In this document: positions 63,715-64,000 of the stretch, in pieces
How the letters are laid out: the number at the start of each line of letters is the position of its first letter
Numbering within the stretch: position 1 is the first letter of the stretch
DNA from: CAVOKN01 sp963696505
GTDB lineage: Bacteria > Pseudomonadota > Gammaproteobacteria > Burkholderiales > Rhodocyclaceae
Direction: 5' to 3'
DNA: 64,000 nucleotides
Assembly (NCBI GenBank): GCA_963696505.1
Contig: CAVOKN010000001.1
Location: 104,306-168,305, forward strand
The notes under the pieces: model-generated
Told to the model about the DNA's origin: nothing
The model's input: only the letters and a program-made list of their open reading frames with translations
Database searches by the model: none
Translations under genes and position numbers: made by a program

Positions 63715-63929
63715 GTTTCAATCTCCTTTCCCGGAGCCACTCGCAACGCTTGCCGAGGTTGAGCATAGAGCGAGCGCACATACTCGGCAAGATCGGCGTT
63801 GAGAAACACCCAGCGCTTTCCCGTCTTCGCTCCCGGCAGTGAACCGCGCTTGGCGCGGCGGCGCACTTCTTCCGGGTGGAGCTTGAGGAAGATGGCAGCC
63901 TCCTCCAGCGTCAGAGTCTTGATTTCCAT
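63591..63929 (-). CDS. Excisionase-like helix-turn-helix protein
   Basis: A 112-aa protein with an AGGAGG ribosome site just upstream. The N-terminal half is a MerR/Xis-type HTH: TLEEAAIFLKLHPEEVRRRA followed by GSLPGAKTGKRWVFLNADL, as in helix-turn-helix_17 proteins. The C-terminal half overlaps the integrase start by 124 bases in another frame, and may be less constrained. It probably directs excision of the island and controls the integrase. Confidence 0.8.
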   Translation of the reverse strand: MEIKTLTLEEAAIFLKLHPEEVRRRAKRGSLPGAKTGKRWVFLNADLAEYVRSLYAQPRQALRVAPGKEIETCHSINAEVRGGSMSPRPPASALDALLALPTAARRRNYTTS

Positions 63930-63968
63930 CGCCCCTCCTGCGAATCATTGCGACACTACCGACCTAAA

Positions 63969-64000
63969 TACACCAAATGTGCTGCAGCACATTTGGTGTA
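63969..64000. promoter_or_regulatory. Perfect 32-bp palindrome upstream of xis-int
   Basis: The sequence from 63969 to 64000 is its own reverse complement; the half-site is TACACCAAATGTGCTG. It starts 40 bases upstream of the xis-like gene and may extend past the window. It could be an operator for a dimeric repressor of the island, a short transfer-origin hairpin, or an assembly artefact at a fragment end. Confidence 0.6.

Overview
The window is GC-rich chromosomal DNA with dense coding on both strands. The core gene orders leuS-lptE-holA-proA and rpsU-yqeY-dnaG-rpoD, together with an SHP/DHC cytochrome cluster, TRAP transport genes, a B-type fumarate reductase and an RND metal pump, point to a betaproteobacterium, probably Rhodocyclales-like. 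That placement is inferred from gene content only.

Layout. 1-5.1 kb: the end of an outer-membrane factor, an adaptor and an RND pump (CBA-type metal efflux). 5.2-8.7 kb (minus): frdCAB, a diheme quinol:fumarate reductase whose upstream region carries a perfect FNR/ANR box. 8.9-13.2 kb (minus): cytochrome b561, diheme cytochrome DHC, the oxygen-binding cytochrome SHP, and an octaheme-TPR cytochrome; with frdCAB this makes an 8-kb respiratory block. 13.4-15.2 kb: a truncated ISKra4-type element with a DUF4338 (DruA-family) gene. 15.5-23.2 kb: exported or envelope proteins of mostly unknown function plus an arylsulfatase, several carrying frameshifts or nonsense codons. 23.3-27.6 kb: an ABC exporter operon (adaptor, FtsX-like permease, ATPase) whose ATPase has Phe in place of Ser in Walker A. 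27.7-33.3 kb: small membrane protein, amidase, GcvR-like ACT protein and a TRAP transporter. 33.3-35.6 kb: an IS607-type element with a serine transposase, an extra Cys-containing ORF and TnpB. 35.8-42.3 kb: amidohydrolase, universal stress protein, NhaD-like antiporter (frameshifted), ParA, MarC and UvrD. 42.7-54 kb: leuS (frameshifted), lptE, holA, proA, a CHI-fold protein, ogt, xerD, ybaK, folB, plsY and tsaD. 54.2-59.1 kb: the macromolecular synthesis operon. 59.1-62.5 kb: LysR regulator, a small divergent ORF, phosphodiesterase-like protein, YbhB-like protein and an unknown protein. 62.6-64 kb: a CAU-anticodon tRNA followed by xis/int, the tRNA-proximal edge of an integrated island that continues past the window and ends here in a perfect 32-bp palindrome.

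Two cross-cutting observations stand out. First, GC-rich palindromic repeats of one or two families occur between genes and also in frame inside uvrD and leuS, where they add extra peptide segments to housekeeping proteins. Second, at least five genes carry single-base lesions (leuS, nhaD-like, arylsulfatase, an outer-membrane protein, a short exported protein). Because leuS is essential, some of these may be sequence errors; the cluster at 16-20.5 kb could be real decay. No CRISPR array, rRNA or prophage structural genes were seen.
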